This document shows, piece after piece, positions 35,695 to 43,012 of a DNA stretch of 64,000 nucleotides. The stretch comes from Chloroherpetonaceae bacterium. Its GTDB lineage: Bacteria; Bacteroidota; Chlorobiia; Chlorobiales; Chloroherpetonaceae. Position 1 is the first letter of the stretch, and each line of letters opens with the position of its first letter. The stretch is taken from positions 62,001-126,000 of the forward strand of contig JANQGG010000028.1 in NCBI GenBank assembly GCA_028277445.1. Reading direction: 5' to 3'. The translations under genes and the position numbers were made by a program. Below the pieces are notes generated by a model. That model saw only the letters and a list, made by a program, of their open reading frames with translations, searched no databases and had not been told where the DNA came from.

Positions 35695-36063
35695 ATGAAA
35701 ACAAATGAAATAACAGCGCTTTTTGATGAGTGGAATAATGCGCTAAAAACGTTAGATCCCAAAAAGGTAGCGGCTTTGTACGAACCCAACAGCATTCTGC
35801 TTCCTACGGTATCCAACAAGGTTCGCCACAATCAGGAGGAAATTGAGGATTATTTTGTTCATTTTCTTACCAAAGAACCGGTGGGTAAAATTGATGAATC
35901 AAATGTCCGGATATTTGGTGAAATTGCCATTAACTCAGGCATCTATACCTTTACGCTCAAAGATGGCAGCGTTGTGCCTGCACGATTCACCTTCGTGTAC
36001 CGGTGGAATGGCGAGCGATGGATGATTGCAGAGCATCATTCCTCACAAATGCCGGAATCTTGA
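35695..36063 (+). CDS. SnoaL/CaMKII-association-domain-like protein
   Basis: 122 residues, one NTF2-like fold close to the calcium/calmodulin kinase II association domain family (I-T-A-L-F-D-E-W-N-N-A-L near residue 6, V-A-A-L-Y-E-P-N-S-I-L-L near 25, F-T-F-V-Y-R-W-N-G-E-R-W near 95). Bacterial members are small dimeric proteins of unsettled function. It follows attC 5, so it is probably a cassette gene, but the matching R'' AGATAAC is not found downstream. A second zinc locus begins there instead. Confidence 0.8.
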   Translation: MKTNEITALFDEWNNALKTLDPKKVAALYEPNSILLPTVSNKVRHNQEEIEDYFVHFLTKEPVGKIDESNVRIFGEIAINSGIYTFTLKDGSVVPARFTFVYRWNGERWMIAEHHSSQMPES

Positions 36064-36092
36064 TTTTTCCATATAAACACACTTTTTATGTC

Positions 36093-36114
36093 ATGCCGGA
36101 CTCTGATCCGGCAT
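36093..36114. repeat. Short intergenic dyad
   Basis: A perfect 8-bp inverted repeat, ATGCCGGA and TCCGGCAT, with a six-base loop, about 30 bases after the NTF2-like gene. A T-rich run starts nine bases later, so it might act as a weak terminator. Similar dyads are common intergenic repeats in many bacteria, and a partial relative lies near 62676-62698. Confidence 0.5.
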
Positions 36115-36318
36115 CCAGGAGGTTTTTTCTTTTAGCATGTTATTAGATATGTGAAAACAAGGATGATATCATCGTAGGTTTGGAAAAGGATGTAGTGTGG
36201 ATTTGATCAGCCTGAATGGCAATCTCTAGAATAAATGAACAGAAGGTTTATTAGGACATACCCTGATCTCTTAAGCCACCACTTGTGTTGAAGCATTTGC
36301 CAAAAATCCACTCACTCT

Positions 36319-36699
36319 TTAATGAGACTTGTTGTGGCAAGACCGGCAAACGCCGTATAAATAAATCTCGTGATCTTCCAACAAAAAACCATCTGGCGCC
36401 GCTTCTTTTTCGTTGAGGGCGCATCCTGGAAGATCGTAGGCTCGGTTGCATTTACGGCAATGAAACAGGTGGTGATGCCCTTTTCCGGTTCGTTCATAAA
36501 GTGTCCCAAGCGTTGGATGTACAATCTTATTCAGCCACCCTTCTTCCGTGAGATTATTAAGATTCCGATAAACAGTCGCCTGGTTGAGTTTTTCAACAAT
36601 TGCGCGACCGAATTCCAGCACCTCATTTACCCCTAATGGCCTTTTATGCTGGTTGAATACCTGTTCTATGGCCATTCTCTGTATGGTGTTACGTTTCAC
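36319..36699 (-). CDS. Fur-family regulator (Zur-like), second paralogue
   Basis: 126 residues starting at GTG (36697-36699), with GGAGGT spaced about 11 bases before it. The winged-helix recognition segment [13 protein letters not shown] is near residue 38. Metal-binding C-terminal part: [11 protein letters not shown] near 75 and C-R-S-C at the end. It differs clearly from the other Fur-family gene at 26135. It is divergent from the AztD-like gene, with two palindromic boxes between them, so it probably controls both itself and that gene in response to zinc. Confidence 0.87.
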   Translation of the reverse strand: MKRNTIQRMAIEQVFNQHKRPLGVNEVLEFGRAIVEKLNQATVYRNLNNLTEEGWLNKIVHPTLGTLYERTGKGHHHLFHCRKCNRAYDLPGCALNEKEAAPDGFLLEDHEIYLYGVCRSCHNKSH

Positions 36700-36751
36700 T
36701 GTTATGTTAATACCTCCTTTTTTTTGAAGTTTAGGTTTTATTCGATATTAA

Positions 36752-36767
36752 TGCAAATATTTTTGCA
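36752..36767. promoter_or_regulatory. Zur/Fur-type operator (box 2)
   Basis: TGCAAATATTTTTGCA, a 6-4-6 inverted repeat (TGCAAA/TTTGCA), placed near the start of the minus-strand Fur-family gene in the divergent intergenic region. Confidence 0.75.
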
Positions 36768-36797
36768 ATAAGGCTAAGATTATATTATTCTCCTTTT

Positions 36798-36815
36798 ATG
36801 CAAATGATTTTGCAT
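36798..36815. promoter_or_regulatory. Zur/Fur-type operator (box 3)
   Basis: ATGCAAATGATTTTGCAT, a perfect 7-4-7 inverted repeat 32 bases before the AztD-like start codon, well placed to block its promoter. Same half-sites as box 2 and closely similar to the box at 26063. Confidence 0.8.
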
Positions 36816-36846
36816 TATCATAAAATTAACTAAGGAGAATAAAACC

Positions 36847-38157
36847 ATGAAAACCTTTCTCAAACGCCCGACTTTGCTTTTTGCTTTCCTCATTATGTGT
36901 CTTCCTTTCTTGTTGACAGGATGCGACGATGATGACTGTCCGACTGATCCTGGTAATGGCAATGGCAGTAGTGATCCATCGAAAAACCCACTTGCATGGG
37001 TTTGGGGGTATGACACCGATACCAAAATCTTAACCGCCTACCACTCCCGCGGTGGAAAGCGTGTTGCGTTTACTACCGACATACACCCCAACCTTACGAT
37101 TCATCACTCACCCTCGAACCATATATGGATGGGCTTTTCAAAAAATGCCATCAGTTTCACCAACGGATTCCATCTGCATGGCAACCACGATCACATGGAA
37201 ACCCCTGAAAAATTTATATCAACTACTGGTGGTTATTGTGCACACATGGGTTTCTCTACAGACGGTAGATGGGTAGCCGTTGCCAATAACGACTCTACCT
37301 TTAACTGGATCGATACAGACAACAATATTGTAACGACAGTAGATAGCGGCTCAGGCCACTCTGCAGCGCTTGTTACCAAGGACAATTATATTCTCTCCTA
37401 TGATGCAGCTAATAACTGGGCTCGAATCATTGACGCGCCAAACAACACCGTATTGGCAGAGATCACTATTGGAGACGGTGCACATGGCGAAGCTTACAAT
37501 AAAACTACTGATAAAGCCTTTATCCCAGTCAATGATGGCATCGATGTCATCGACATCTCTACAAAGACCGTAACAAAACGGATTGCTTATCCAAATTTTG
37601 CCAGTGATTCAATACGGACATACATTATGTATCATGATCGTACCGGTCAGGTGCCTGTGGCTGTATGCCCTGCCTGGGATCTGAGAAAATCCTACCCGGA
37701 TACAGAGTCCGACAGAGTTTTCCTTTTACACATGGGTAATGAAACGCTTGAAACTGTCATGATCCCCGGCGCAAGGCTGGCCTGGAAAAAAGCAGGTTAT
37801 TTTGATCTTTCCAAGGATGGAAAAACAGCGGTCTTCTCTGACCTGAGCGCTGCATTAATTTACATCATTGATGTCGATCCCTCTTCAGCTACGTATAAAA
37901 AGTATACCACCATCACCACACCGGCTGCTGGATTGCCTGTGGCTGTAGGTTACAAGGGTGATCATATTTTTGTATTGCACCAGAACAAAGTCTACCCGGT
38001 CGATGTAGAAGCCGGTACTGTTGATTTAGACGGCGCTTTAACTATCAAAGATGATACCGATTGGATCTATGTTACTTCTCCTCAATTTGGTGATGATGAT
38101 GTGGTTGATGAAAGCGTGGATAAAGGTGATACAATTCAGAATCCCGAAGACATGTGA
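36847..38157 (+). CDS. AztD-like zinc metallochaperone, lipoprotein form
   Basis: 436 residues, preceded by AAGGAG. A lipoprotein signal (F-L-L-T-G-C, Cys near 28) leads into an acidic D-D-D-D-C stretch. The remainder is a beta-propeller-like protein with recurring blades (I-D-T-D-N-N-I-V-T-T-V, I-D-V-I-D-I-S-T-K-T-V). A His-rich loop F-H-L-H-G-N-H-D-H-M-E near residue 105 resembles the zinc-binding flap of AztD, the periplasmic chaperone that loads zinc onto the AztC binding protein in the aztABCD system. No AztABC is adjacent. ZnuA encoded at 26605 is a possible client (inference). The two Zur-type boxes upstream and the terminator downstream make a complete zinc-regulated unit. Confidence 0.72.
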   Translation: MKTFLKRPTLLFAFLIMCLPFLLTGCDDDDCPTDPGNGNGSSDPSKNPLAWVWGYDTDTKILTAYHSRGGKRVAFTTDIHPNLTIHHSPSNHIWMGFSKNAISFTNGFHLHGNHDHMETPEKFISTTGGYCAHMGFSTDGRWVAVANNDSTFNWIDTDNNIVTTVDSGSGHSAALVTKDNYILSYDAANNWARIIDAPNNTVLAEITIGDGAHGEAYNKTTDKAFIPVNDGIDVIDISTKTVTKRIAYPNFASDSIRTYIMYHDRTGQVPVAVCPAWDLRKSYPDTESDRVFLLHMGNETLETVMIPGARLAWKKAGYFDLSKDGKTAVFSDLSAALIYIIDVDPSSATYKKYTTITTPAAGLPVAVGYKGDHIFVLHQNKVYPVDVEAGTVDLDGALTIKDDTDWIYVTSPQFGDDDVVDESVDKGDTIQNPEDM

Positions 38158-38216
38158 TGATAAATTAATGAATGCTAAGACCTATCATTAGCAATCAGTT
38201 CTTTTGTAAAACTTAC

Positions 38217-38247
38217 AGGACAGGATTCAAACCCTGTCCTTTTTTTC
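38217..38247 (+). terminator. Intrinsic terminator of the AztD-like gene
   Basis: A perfect 8-bp stem, AGGACAGG (38217-38224) and CCTGTCCT (38233-38240), followed by eight T, 60 bases after the stop codon. Confidence 0.85.
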
Positions 38248-38475
38248 CCCCCCACATGCTTACCTGGCAAAGTTGTACACATGATACATGTTCTCTTTGG
38301 CTGGCTCTGGGAACAGCCTTTTTAAGAGGAGTTAAATTCGACAGCAAGACAAAGTGTCGTTGTATTAATGTGTCAGCTGCCTTTGGAAGCCCAAGCTTTA
38401 AACTATTTGCTGAGCATCAAGATTTTATAGAAGAGTTCAAGAGTAAACGATTAAACCTTCCCATATTATTTGTAG

Positions 38476-39152
38476 TTTGTACTGTCGAATTGCGCCTCTC
38501 ACACCACCGTGTCCTTCGGCTTAGCTCAAGATAAACAAGGCGGGTCTTACTGAATCAAATTCGGATAGGCTATATGCGGCGGTTCATTAACCTTTGGCAA
38601 CGTCTCTTTTAGTTACTGTGTTCCTCTTCATGACGGGCTTGACCGGGACTATGACTCTGCTTTACATCCTCAATCATCCCAACTTAACTCGGAACGGCTA
38701 ATGTTCTACCCTTCTCCTGATCTACCAATAATCAGGATACTATGTCTGGCTTCTGCTGATTTCTCAACATGGCTGCCGAGATATCCCTGGCTGGGTAAGG
38801 CGCTTATCCTTAAAGTCTTTGACGGCTGCATCTACACAGCATTGTTTATTGGCTACGGGCTTCGTAAAGATGTGGTTACTTACCCACAATGTTGCGCCTC
38901 TTATGCAATTCCTGTTCGTCCGTATAGACTCTCGCAGTTTTGCTTCCTTCAGACTTCCGGTCACACGAAACGCCCTTGCATCTTACTAATGGACTTTGCC
39001 AACTCGCCCATAATGAATTTGCATCCTCAGGATAACCTGTGTTATCTTCCTTAAATGAATTTAACACGTGCCTTATCGGGCACACATAAATCACTGCACT
39101 GGATTTTTATTCCGCTGCGCTCCCTAAAAACCAGTGAGTTCGACAGTTCGAT
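38476..39152 (+). other. attC site interrupted by a group II intron remnant
   Basis: The left arm ACTGTCGAA (38481-38489) is complementary to TTCGACAGT (39139-39147). Inside it, CACTGG-A-TTTTTA (39097-39109) pairs with TAAAAACCAGTG (39125-39136) with one bulged A, an attC-like extrahelical base. R' is GTTCGAT (39146-39152). About 600 bases of intron-like sequence split the left arm. The coding content of 38248-38475 is unclear: a plus-strand frame runs through it but matches nothing I know, and it may be the 3' end of a lost cassette gene. Confidence 0.55.
38490..39085 (-). mobile_element. Group II intron remnant lacking its reverse transcriptase gene
   Basis: On the minus strand a GUGYG-type 5' end (GTGTGCCCGATAAGG, 39085 to 39071) is followed by a structured region of about 300 bases. 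Then comes the sequence AATCAGCAGAAGCC...CATAGTA, typical just ahead of intron-encoded reverse transcriptases. The 3' part holds ACGGTGGTGTGAGAGG (38495-38510), typical of the end of domain IV/V. Nearly the whole reverse transcriptase frame is missing, so it cannot move by itself. It lies opposite to the cassettes inside an attC, the arrangement described for group IIC-attC introns. Confidence 0.6.
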
Positions 39153-39163
39153 GGAAATAATCG

Positions 39164-39192
39164 TTGACAAGTATACGGCAATGCCGTATTTT
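39164..39192 (+). promoter_or_regulatory. Promoter and palindromic operator of the HigBA module
   Basis: TTGACA (39164-39169) and TATTTT (39187-39192) with 17-base spacing. The perfect palindrome ATACGGCAATGCCGTAT (39173-39189) sits between them, where the XRE antitoxin would block polymerase. Transcription would begin about at the HigB start codon (39200). Confidence 0.7.
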
Positions 39193-39199
39193 TATCTTT

Positions 39200-39511
39200 A
39201 TGGTATTCATTGAAACAACTATATTTACAAAGTTATTACCGAAATACTTAACTGATGATGAATATCGGTTATTTCAATGGTATCTGCTTCTTAACCCAGA
39301 AGCCGGAGACATAGTTCGTGGAAGTGGGGGCGTCAGGAAGGTTAGATGGGCGCCAGAGGGAAAAGGTAAAAGCGGTGGAATAAGAATCATGTATTATTGG
39401 AAAAAATTGGATCAGGAAATATGGTTACTTACTCTCTATTCTAAAAGTGAAAAAGCAACTATTCCCGGCTATATCCTTAAAAAGATTGCGGAGGAAATTG
39501 AAAATGAGTGA
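39200..39511 (+). CDS. higB: Cassette gene: HigB/RelE-type toxin
   Basis: 103 residues from the ATG at 39200. Upstream in-frame codons overlap the promoter. It is a RelE-superfamily mRNA interferase of the HigB type (A-G-D-I-V-R-G-S-G-G-V-R-K-V-R-W near residue 36, G-G-I-R-I-M-Y-Y-W near 60, L-L-T-L-Y-S-K-S-E near 77). The toxin precedes the antitoxin, as in HigBA, and overlaps it by eight bases. Cassette cores match perfectly (GTTCGAT at 39146, ATCGAAC at 39797). Toxin-antitoxin cassettes with their own promoters are known to stabilise integron arrays. Confidence 0.87.
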   Translation: MVFIETTIFTKLLPKYLTDDEYRLFQWYLLLNPEAGDIVRGSGGVRKVRWAPEGKGKSGGIRIMYYWKKLDQEIWLLTLYSKSEKATIPGYILKKIAEEIENE

Positions 39512-39791
39512 TCGTAATATCGGCCAAGAAATATTAGATGGAATAAATGAGATAAAGCGTTTTAAAAAAGGAGAAATCGAATTAAAAACACGCACATTGA
39601 ATGAACCATCTCCTGCAAAAACTATCAGGAAAAGGTTGAAACTATCGCAATCAGCTTTTGCTAGTTTAATGGGTGTAAGCCCACGTACTATACAAGATTG
39701 GGAGCAAGGAAGAAGAAAACCTAAAGGTCCTGCAAAATCACTTTTACGAATTGCTGAACAGCACCCTGGAATATTTATTGAAATCAGATAA
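39504..39791 (+). CDS. higA: Cassette gene: HigA-type XRE antitoxin
   Basis: 95 residues. The C-terminal half is a helix-turn-helix of the XRE/HigA kind (L-S-Q-S-A-F-A-S-L-M-G-V-S-P-R-T near residue 50, then W-E-Q-G-R-R-K-P-K-G-P-A). The N-terminal part wraps the toxin in related systems. It starts inside the end of higB and presumably represses the palindromic promoter at 39164-39192. Confidence 0.88.
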   Translation: MSDRNIGQEILDGINEIKRFKKGEIELKTRTLNEPSPAKTIRKRLKLSQSAFASLMGVSPRTIQDWEQGRRKPKGPAKSLLRIAEQHPGIFIEIR

Positions 39792-39796
39792 ATCAC

Positions 39797-39856
39797 ATCG
39801 AACATTTCACTTGTGACGACCTAAAAAAACAGGGCAGCACAGTTCAACCGTTATAA
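39797..39856 (+). other. attC site 6
   Basis: R'' ATCGAAC (39797-39803), just after the higA stop codon, and R' GTTATAA (39850-39856), 60 bp. R'' is the reverse complement of the core opening the HigBA cassette. R' is the reverse complement of the R'' closing the next cassette. Confidence 0.65.
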
Positions 39857-39917
39857 TTCTCTGCATTTGACGATATAGTTTTTACTTTTAGAATCTAAAG
39901 TTTTGTAATTTTGGTTT

Positions 39918-40760
39918 ATGATTGATTTAGCAAATATTTCCCGAAAAGCAATAAAAGAGTTTGCAGGTGAAGTGATTTACAATCGTGGTCTCGATTATTT
40001 TGAAGATGACATGGTTGAAAATTTTGAATATGACCCAAAACTCTCTTCTATCCAATCAATGGTTCATGGTAGCTATGGCTTATACGATATCGAAATTTGG
40101 AATAATCAAGGTCATCTGGAAGCAAATTGCAATTGCCCATATGACGGTTATCCTTGCAAGCATATAGTTGCAGTACTTTTGTATTATTTAGAAAATAGAA
40201 ATAAATATTTAACAGAACTTGAAAAACAAAGCGACCTTGAATCAACAATGAATGAGGAATTATCAAGATTATCAAAAAATGAACTTATCAAAATGATACT
40301 TTCATTCTCAAGAAATCACTCAACTATAAAACGAGAATTATTGTTGCTTTTATCGATAGATAATGAAAAGAGTTATAGATCGTTTGATAAAGCAATCGAT
40401 AAGATATTTTTTAAGTGTGAGAGAGATAATTTTTCTACTTATGAAATCAGCCGCGATTTGAAAAAGATTCTAAAGCAAATTGAACTTGCAGCTCCTGATT
40501 TTCAAATAAAGATATTGTGGAAAATAACAAATGGCGTTTTGTACCAACTTAATGAGTATGGGATGAATGATATTCCCTTTGAAGATTTAGCGATCAATAC
40601 ATTGGGAAAATTAGTGGATTTATTTCAGAATGTTCCCGGTTTAAAAGAAAATAATCCGGACATTATATCTGAATTAAAAGAATACTGTGATTGGCAAAAT
40701 TGTGGAATATCCGATGAAATTCGTGAAGCATATGATACAATTACAGAAGTTGATGATTAA
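39918..40760 (+). CDS. Cassette gene: SWIM zinc-finger protein
   Basis: 280 residues. An N-terminal SWIM domain has C-N-C-P-Y-D-G-Y-P-C-K-H-I-V-A near residues 72-86, the C-x-C-n-C-x-H zinc finger. The rest is helical with several Leu/Lys-rich stretches and no catalytic domain. SWIM proteins bind DNA or proteins and often accompany helicases, but none is nearby. Cassette boundaries are perfect (GTTATAA at 39850, TTATAAC at 40769). Confidence 0.83.
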   Translation: MIDLANISRKAIKEFAGEVIYNRGLDYFEDDMVENFEYDPKLSSIQSMVHGSYGLYDIEIWNNQGHLEANCNCPYDGYPCKHIVAVLLYYLENRNKYLTELEKQSDLESTMNEELSRLSKNELIKMILSFSRNHSTIKRELLLLLSIDNEKSYRSFDKAIDKIFFKCERDNFSTYEISRDLKKILKQIELAAPDFQIKILWKITNGVLYQLNEYGMNDIPFEDLAINTLGKLVDLFQNVPGLKENNPDIISELKEYCDWQNCGISDEIREAYDTITEVDD

Positions 40761-40768
40761 TGCACGCA

Positions 40769-40903
40769 TTATAACAATTGCATTAAGTCGGACGGCAAAA
40801 CACGGTGATTTTTTTGAGGCTCTATATTTACATTCAACATAATTATGGTATGTGCTACTGAGCTTCCGGCGCTTTTTCAGCTACTAATGCATAACCGCTA
40901 TAT
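40769..40903 (+). other. attC site 7 (135 bp)
   Basis: R'' TTATAAC (40769-40775), left arm with GCATTAAGTCGG, right arm with CTACTAATGC. R' reads GCTATAT (40897-40903), a one-base change from GTTATAT found at 42896. The next 64 bases belong to the 68-bp repeat. Confidence 0.6.
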
Positions 40904-40966
40904 GGATTTATTACAAAGCATTCATGTGATCTTGAGGAAATCAGAATTTATTTCAATAAAAAAGGC
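40899..40966. repeat. 68-bp direct repeat, copy 1
   Basis: Identical over 68 bases to 42898-42965, offset 1999 bp. It begins at the core site of attC 7 and ends three bases into what would be the stem of the ahcY terminator, so it is a copy of the chromosomal edge next to ahcY. Confidence 0.9.
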
Positions 40967-41034
40967 CAGGCTATGTCGGTAGAAAAATACTGTTTTATTA
41001 TTAAATCGGTGGTATAGTACTGAGAAAAGATAAT

Positions 41035-41078
41035 CCCAAATCGATCAATAGGTTAAAATTTCTAATGACCGATTTGGG
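41035..41078. repeat. Inverted repeat next to the IS630-like remnant
   Basis: CCCAAATCG (41035-41043) and CGATTTGGG (41070-41078) form a perfect 9-bp dyad about 30 bases before the transposase fragment. It may be the remains of an IS end or a terminator. Confidence 0.5.
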
Positions 41079-41105
41079 GTAATAATATACTCATATCTTT
41101 TTGGT

Positions 41106-41394
41106 ATGAAAAAAAACAGATTTAAGAACATCGGGAAAAGAAACCAAAGAAGCCATTCGTAAGACCGCGATACGAATGCTTGCTCAAGGCAAAAGTCAAA
41201 CAGAAGTCTGTGAGCTTTTAGGTGTCAATAAGAATTCCGTCAGTTCATGGAAGAAGAAACATCAAAAAGATGGAATAAAAGGACTTGAGGAAAAGCCAAA
41301 AGAGAAAACTGCAGGCGCTTTTCGGGAGCTGATAGGAGAAGTTGCACAGCAGCGCGTTAGAGATATCTACCTTGACCCAGAGCATCTATTTTGA
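41106..41394 (+). pseudogene. IS630-like transposase N-terminal fragment
   Basis: Residues about 1-85 of a helix-turn-helix region typical of IS630-family transposases survive (R-M-L-A-Q-G-K-S-Q-T-E-V-C-E-L-L-G-V-N-K-N-S-V near 41173-41240). The start M-K-K-N-R-F at 41106 is in another frame, separated by a run of eight A, so either slippage or a frameshift is needed. The catalytic DDE half is gone: the reading frame ends at 41394 just before the ArsR-type gene. A dead remnant that may have mediated local rearrangement. Confidence 0.65.
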
Positions 41395-41435
41395 TATATT
41401 TCTAATTAGACTTATAATCAAAATAGGAGGTAGAT

Positions 41436-42029
41436 ATGGCAACAGGTGAACTTCAAACCCTACTAGGTTTTTTCAATGCTTTGGCCAACGAAAATCGACT
41501 CAAGATCCTGGGTATCTTGGCCAACCGTGAGTGTAGCGTGGAAGAGTTGGCAACACTTCTAGATTTAAAGGCACCTACTGTGTCCCATCACTTGAGCAAG
41601 CTGAAAGAGCTTGGACTAATAGGTATGCGCCTGGATGGCAATGATCACCTACATCGACTGAACCCAGAAAGCTTGCTGGCAATGAGCAAGGAGGTCTTCA
41701 GTTCCTTCACTCCAGAGAAGGTAGCTACCTTGGGCAACGATGCGGAGTATGATACTTGGGAACGGAAGGTGCTGAGCAACTTTCTGGAAGAGGGTCGCAT
41801 CAAAGCTATTCCTACTGGTTACAAAAAGCGCTTGGTCGTTTTGAAATGGCTGGTGAATCACTTCGAAGAGGGAGTGAGATACAACGAGGTAGAGGTCAAT
41901 GAAATCATCGAGAGGTATCATCCTGACTACTGTACCCTTCGCCGAGAGTTCATTACCAACAGGTTGATGGAACGTGAAAACAGCATCTACTGGAGAATAG
42001 AATGGCAAATCCCGGAATTAGCTGGGTAG
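41436..42029 (+). CDS. ArsR-family transcriptional regulator with DUF2087 domain
   Basis: 197 residues, preceded by AGGAGGT six bases before the ATG. The N-terminal winged helix (L-A-N-E-N-R-L-K-I-L-G-I-L near residue 16, T-V-S-H-H-L-S-K-L-K-E-L-G near 47) is ArsR-like. The C-terminal part (G-Y-K-K-R-L-V-V-L-K-W-L near 127, then R-Y-N-E-V-E-V-N-E-I-I) matches DUF2087, a combination usual in stand-alone regulators. No metal-site Cys pair is evident. It lies in the 2-kb segment between the 68-bp repeats, upstream of a DinB-family gene that it may regulate. The stretch 42030-42289 shows no gene. Confidence 0.85.
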   Translation: MATGELQTLLGFFNALANENRLKILGILANRECSVEELATLLDLKAPTVSHHLSKLKELGLIGMRLDGNDHLHRLNPESLLAMSKEVFSSFTPEKVATLGNDAEYDTWERKVLSNFLEEGRIKAIPTGYKKRLVVLKWLVNHFEEGVRYNEVEVNEIIERYHPDYCTLRREFITNRLMERENSIYWRIEWQIPELAG

Positions 42030-42289
42030 CAACTCTTCTAAAATACTCTGATCCGGGTTGCCGACGCCTAATCCACGTTAGCGCTCTTCTAGTTCCGGCA
42101 CATGGAATTGACTTAGGAAGGTGACTTGCCCGTGCAATTTCAGAGAGTGAGAAGAGCTAAGAAATACTCTTTGACAAAAAAAGAGCGTCAGGGAAGATGG
42201 GAAGAACAAAGTGACGGCATATCGCACATAATGGTTTAAAACATTGTAGGGATTGTGAGTTTACTCACCAGACGAAGAAAGGAACAAAT

Positions 42290-42787
42290 ATGCACTCGAT
42301 CGACCTTATTCGAGAGAATCTGAAACGGAGCGAAACAATCGTCCTTGCACGCATCGAAGACATGCGAGAGTATGGCATGGTTCTATCCACCCCACGAGGC
42401 GGATGCCACACAGTATGGGTTCTTGGTCATCTCGCCTACATCGAAGCCCTGGTGATGCGCAAATTTATGCTCGGCGAGCCAAACCCTCTGGCGGAGTGGG
42501 AAATCCTCTTCGATGGAGCTAGCGTTTCCGAGAACGCTGCGCTCTTTCCCTCATTTGATCAAATTCTCCAGGACTGTCGAAGCATCCGCGCATCGACGAA
42601 CTCACTCCTTGATTCCTTCACCGAGCATGACCTGGACAACACAAGTATGCATGTGCCTGACGGCGCAGAAGAACTCTTTGGCACCTACCGACGTTGCTTC
42701 CAGTACGCTGCCGACCATTGGTTTATGCATCGGGGACAACTGGCTGATGCACGTCTTGCGGCAGAGATAGAGCGGATGTGGTACTGA
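42290..42787 (+). CDS. DinB-superfamily protein
   Basis: 165 residues, a four-helix DinB/YfiT-type bundle. The metal-ligand histidines fit the pattern: one in W-V-L-G-H-L-A-Y near residue 46 and two in H-W-F-M-H-R-G-Q near 145-149. Members include thiol-dependent transferases and detoxification enzymes, and this one's substrate is unknown. Preceded by GAAAGGA. It is followed by the core GTTATAT at 42896 without a recognisable R'', so cassette status is uncertain. Confidence 0.83.
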   Translation: MHSIDLIRENLKRSETIVLARIEDMREYGMVLSTPRGGCHTVWVLGHLAYIEALVMRKFMLGEPNPLAEWEILFDGASVSENAALFPSFDQILQDCRSIRASTNSLLDSFTEHDLDNTSMHVPDGAEELFGTYRRCFQYAADHWFMHRGQLADARLAAEIERMWY

Positions 42788-42897
42788 TACCACAAATTGT
42801 CGTATCATGGGAGGCGTTAGAGGCTATGACAAACCGTTCCAAATAAGAAAAAGAAATCTGTAAAAAAAACCTGCGTTTGCTTTGTGTCGCAACGCGT

Positions 42898-42965
42898 TAT
42901 ATGGATTTATTACAAAGCATTCATGTGATCTTGAGGAAATCAGAATTTATTTCAATAAAAAAGGC
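42898..42965. repeat. 68-bp direct repeat, copy 2
   Basis: The second copy of the repeat at 40899-40966. It follows the core GTTATAT (42896-42902) and runs into the terminator of the ahcY gene, so this is the probable ancestral copy at the edge of the integron array. Confidence 0.9.
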
Positions 42966-42983
42966 AGCCACAAGGACTACCTT
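42957..42983 (-). terminator. Intrinsic terminator of metK-ahcY
   Basis: On the minus strand, GGTAG and CTGCC arms (42977-42981 and 42963-42967), extended by CC/GG pairs, are followed by six T. It lies about 30 bases after the ahcY stop. Confidence 0.7.
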
Positions 42984-43012
42984 CAAGCAAATTATTTTCG
43001 CTAAGTAAAAAT

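Noticed and set aside
38172-38534. Plus-strand open frame after the AztD-like gene
   Set aside because: It starts inside the terminator region and ends in the intron remnant; at best its last part is a cassette gene fragment.
38701-39054. Plus-strand open frame in the intron remnant
   Set aside because: It lies antisense to group II intron RNA sequence and shows no protein family pattern.
42788-42902. Full attC after the DinB-family gene
   Set aside because: Only the R' core GTTATAT is convincing; no R'' with matching arms was found.
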